Program-made: the position numbers and the translations under genes | DNA from: Desulfobacterales bacterium CG23_combo_of_CG06-09_8_20_14_all_51_8 | Lineage (GTDB): Bacteria > Desulfobacterota > Desulfobacteria > Desulfobacterales > Desulfosalsimonadaceae | Assembly (NCBI GenBank): GCA_002772195.1 | Contig: PCSG01000184.1 | Span: 1,946 to 9,580 of the forward strand | Length of the DNA stretch: 7,635 bases | Reading direction: 5' to 3' | Notes under the pieces: model-generated | The model's database searches: none | What the model saw: only the letters and a program-made list of their open reading frames with translations | What the model was told of the DNA's origin: nothing | Part shown: positions 6,386 through 7,635 of the stretch, piece by piece | How positions within the stretch are numbered: the stretch's first letter is position 1 | Layout of the letters: each line of letters begins with the position of its first letter

Positions 6386-6403
6386 GCAAATCAAAAATGT
6401 CAA
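6375..6403 (-). promoter_or_regulatory. Leftward consensus sigma70-type promoter
   Basis: On the minus strand a perfect TTGACA (6403-6398) and a perfect TATAAT (6380-6375) are separated by exactly 17 bp. Initiation is predicted near 6368, almost at the centre of palindrome 1. The transcript would run leftward across the 6232-6353 spacer and then antisense to higA and higB. No gene was found for it to serve. Confidence 0.6.
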
Positions 6404-6417
6404 GTTTTATTTTTTTG

Positions 6418-6446
6418 TTGACAATTTTAAAATAGCTGGATATAAA
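6418..6446 (+). promoter_or_regulatory. AbiE operon promoter
   Basis: A perfect TTGACA (6418-6423), a 17-bp spacer and TATAAA (6441-6446, five of six consensus bases) predict initiation near 6453, about 27 bases before the preferred AbiEi start. The -10 and the predicted start site lie inside palindrome 2, so a protein bound there would block RNA polymerase. Confidence 0.75.
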
Positions 6447-6467
6447 CGTGTATACACGTTTATATCC
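6438..6467. promoter_or_regulatory. Perfect 30-bp palindrome (putative AbiEi operator 2)
   Basis: Every base pairs across two 15-bp arms with no spacer; the left arm is GGATATAAACGTGTA. It spans the -10 and predicted transcription start of the AbiE promoter and ends directly before the ATG at 6468. Its position is that of an autorepression operator. A perfect palindrome in the 5' leader could also form RNA structure, but transcription starting near 6453 would include only the right arm. Confidence 0.8.
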
Positions 6468-6469
6468 AT

Positions 6470-6473
6470 GGAG
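6470..6473 (+). promoter_or_regulatory. Ribosome binding site selecting the AbiEi start at 6480
   Basis: GGAG at 6470-6473 lies 6 bases before ATG 6480. It overlaps the alternative ATG at 6468, which has no upstream ribosome binding site and abuts the operator. This favours 6480 as the real start. Confidence 0.65.
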
Positions 6474-6479
6474 CGCGCT

Positions 6480-7364
6480 ATGTTTTCTGAACCCCTTAAA
6501 AAACAATTAATCAATCATTTTGAGAGGCCACTCCGGTACAAGCATTTATCTGTGCATGCGGCAAAAATTATGGAGACAACAAGATATACGGTTCTTTCAA
6601 ATTTTATTAAAAATTTACAAGAAAGCGGGATATTCAAAGTATACAAGCTCAAAGCTAAAAATAAGAAGACGGTCACTCTTTATACTTCCTCAGCCCTTAA
6701 TAATATCAACCCCTATCATATGGCTATAGGGATATGCCCTGAAGGCTACTTCTGCAATTTGTCATCCATATATTATCATGCATTGACGAATCAAATCCCA
6801 AGCTCAATATATATATGTAACGAAACGATCGCCAAAAGGCAGAAACCCAAAATAGAAGATTTAAGCAATTACAAAATACGCACGGCTTTTATAAAGCCAC
6901 ATCGATATACAAACAATGTCTTTGCGTTCAAAAAATATGAAATTGTTGTTATTGACCGGGAAAAAGATTCAAGGCATGGAGTCGTTTCAGCGAAGTCCTC
7001 AAGTGAGTTGTTGCCTAAAAATTCATTTGTCACAAGTTTGGAACGTTCATTAATAGACGCCGTTGTATCCCCTCAATACAATGGCGGAATTACAAGTGTG
7101 TATAAATATTTTGAAGAAGCAAAAAATCTCAATATAGATAACCTGCTGAAGATATATAGAAAATTGGATTTTGTATACCCTTATTCTCAAACGATAGGTT
7201 TCTTTTTTGAAAAGCTGGGTATGAAGAAAAAAGCATCTGCTATCTATGATGTTTTTCCTCCAAAACAAAAGTTTTATATTGATCGAAATGCCAAAGCCTC
7301 CTGGGAATATGATAATAAATGGCAGTTGTATTATCCAAAAGAGCTTATTGATGAAAATAGATGA
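6480..7364 (+). CDS. abiEi: AbiEi-family antitoxin / autorepressor of a type IV toxin-antitoxin system
   Basis: From ATG 6480 the protein is 294 aa (298 aa from the less likely ATG 6468). Residues about 5-68 form an N-terminal winged helix-turn-helix-like region (LKKQLINHF...VLSNFIKNLQESGIFKVYKL). Then comes the AbiEi hallmark EGYFCNLSSIYYHALTNQIP and SSIY (88-111), comparable to the GY.SH.SAL.LHGLT.Q.P.TIY pattern of the family. Later LERSLIDAVVSPQYNGG (from residue 187) and YSQTIGFFFEKLG match the C-terminal antitoxin domain. In the family, AbiEi opposes the AbiEii nucleotidyltransferase and represses its own operon through inverted repeats; two large palindromes lie just upstream here. The gene overlaps AbiEii by 14 bp, so translation is probably coupled. 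It is AT-rich compared with the genes at 1800-5500, consistent with transfer. Phage-defence activity is inferred from the family. Confidence 0.87.
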   Translation: MFSEPLKKQLINHFERPLRYKHLSVHAAKIMETTRYTVLSNFIKNLQESGIFKVYKLKAKNKKTVTLYTSSALNNINPYHMAIGICPEGYFCNLSSIYYHALTNQIPSSIYICNETIAKRQKPKIEDLSNYKIRTAFIKPHRYTNNVFAFKKYEIVVIDREKDSRHGVVSAKSSSELLPKNSFVTSLERSLIDAVVSPQYNGGITSVYKYFEEAKNLNIDNLLKIYRKLDFVYPYSQTIGFFFEKLGMKKKASAIYDVFPPKQKFYIDRNAKASWEYDNKWQLYYPKELIDENR

Positions 7365-7635
7365 AGTAATAAAGGAAACGATAATAGCTATTTATAGTGA
7401 GCCAAAGCCTTCAGTCCCGTTGTTTTTAAAGGGAGGAAGCGCAATGAGACTTTTTTATGGTTTGACTTCACGGCTTTCCATTGATGTTGATTTCTCTGTA
7501 GATAAAGCGGTTGAAGATGTGAGCAGCCTATTTAATGCTATGAAATCAAAAATCAGCAGGCGATTTCAAGAACTTAAATATGAAGCGATTAATTTTAAAT
7601 GGACAAGAAAGCCAAAAAGTAAACACAAAGATAAG
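7351..7635 (+). CDS. abiEii: AbiEii-family nucleotidyltransferase toxin (partial, 3' end outside window)
   Basis: The frame is open from ATG 7351 to the window edge (95 codons). The nucleotidyltransferase signature is clear: LFLKGGSAMRLFYG (KGGS at 27-30), then RLSIDVDFSV with the metal-binding Asp45 and Asp47. This GGSA...R.S.D.DF pattern defines AbiEii/AbiGii toxins (DUF1814-type, DNA polymerase beta-like fold). Studied relatives bind nucleotides, and some modify tRNA acceptor ends to block translation. Whether this one does is inference. A GAG at 7341-7343 gives a modest ribosome binding site 7 bases before the start, inside abiEi. The 14-bp overlap with abiEi is typical of the paired operon. 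Most of the toxin, including its C-terminal domain, lies beyond the window. Confidence 0.88.
   Translation, partial: MKIDEVIKETIIAIYSEPKPSVPLFLKGGSAMRLFYGLTSRLSIDVDFSVDKAVEDVSSLFNAMKSKISRRFQELKYEAINFKWTRKPKSKHKDK

Noticed and set aside
7050..7268. Minus-strand frame opposite abiEi
   Set aside because: Antisense to a conserved AbiEi region, with no motif or ribosome binding site seen.

Overview
The window looks like a piece of chromosome from a Gram-negative, probably deltaproteobacterial (Desulfobacterota-like) organism. This rests on the general style of the proteins: a secreted DNRLRE/Ig protein, a DMT permease, and a PIF1-like helicase with an HRDC tail. No marker gene fixes the taxon, so it is an inference. 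The core part (about 1800-5510) is visibly GC-rich. The right end (about 6180-7635) is strongly AT-rich and carries toxin-antitoxin/phage-defence genes, which suggests a horizontally acquired block.

Layout from left to right. (1) 1-1589, minus strand: the N-terminal 529 codons of a secreted protein, with signal peptide, DNRLRE domain, linker and Ig-like repeats of exactly 85 residues (255 bp). The gene runs off the left edge. (2) 1801-2295, minus: a small YfcE/MJ0936-type metallophosphoesterase. (3) 2334-3302, plus: a 10-TM EamA/DMT permease, divergent from the phosphoesterase across only 38 bp. Its start is probably further downstream (TTG at 2415). (4) 3359-5506, plus: a 715-aa PIF1/RecD-like superfamily 1 helicase with a C-terminal HRDC domain, possibly cotranscribed with the permease. 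(5) 5516-5653, plus: a weakly supported small ORF. (6) 5657-6231, plus: a decayed higBA toxin-antitoxin pair. higB is full length except for an in-frame TAA at codon 36. higA keeps its HTH but its C-terminal tail diverges from the family. (7) 6354-6467: a compact regulatory region with two large palindromes and two back-to-back consensus sigma70-type promoters. (8) 6480-7364 and 7351-7635 (partial), plus: an AbiE operon, made of the AbiEi antitoxin/repressor overlapping the AbiEii nucleotidyltransferase toxin by 14 bp. AbiEii runs off the right edge.

The AbiE genes form a type IV toxin-antitoxin/abortive infection module. The palindromes in front of them sit where an AbiEi-type autorepressor would act. 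The most unusual feature is the near mirror symmetry of that control region. A perfect TTGACA-17-TATAAT promoter points leftward, with its -10 inside one palindrome. The rightward AbiE promoter (TTGACA-17-TATAAA) has its -10 inside the other. No convincing gene lies downstream of the leftward promoter. Its transcript would be antisense to the higA/higB remnants.
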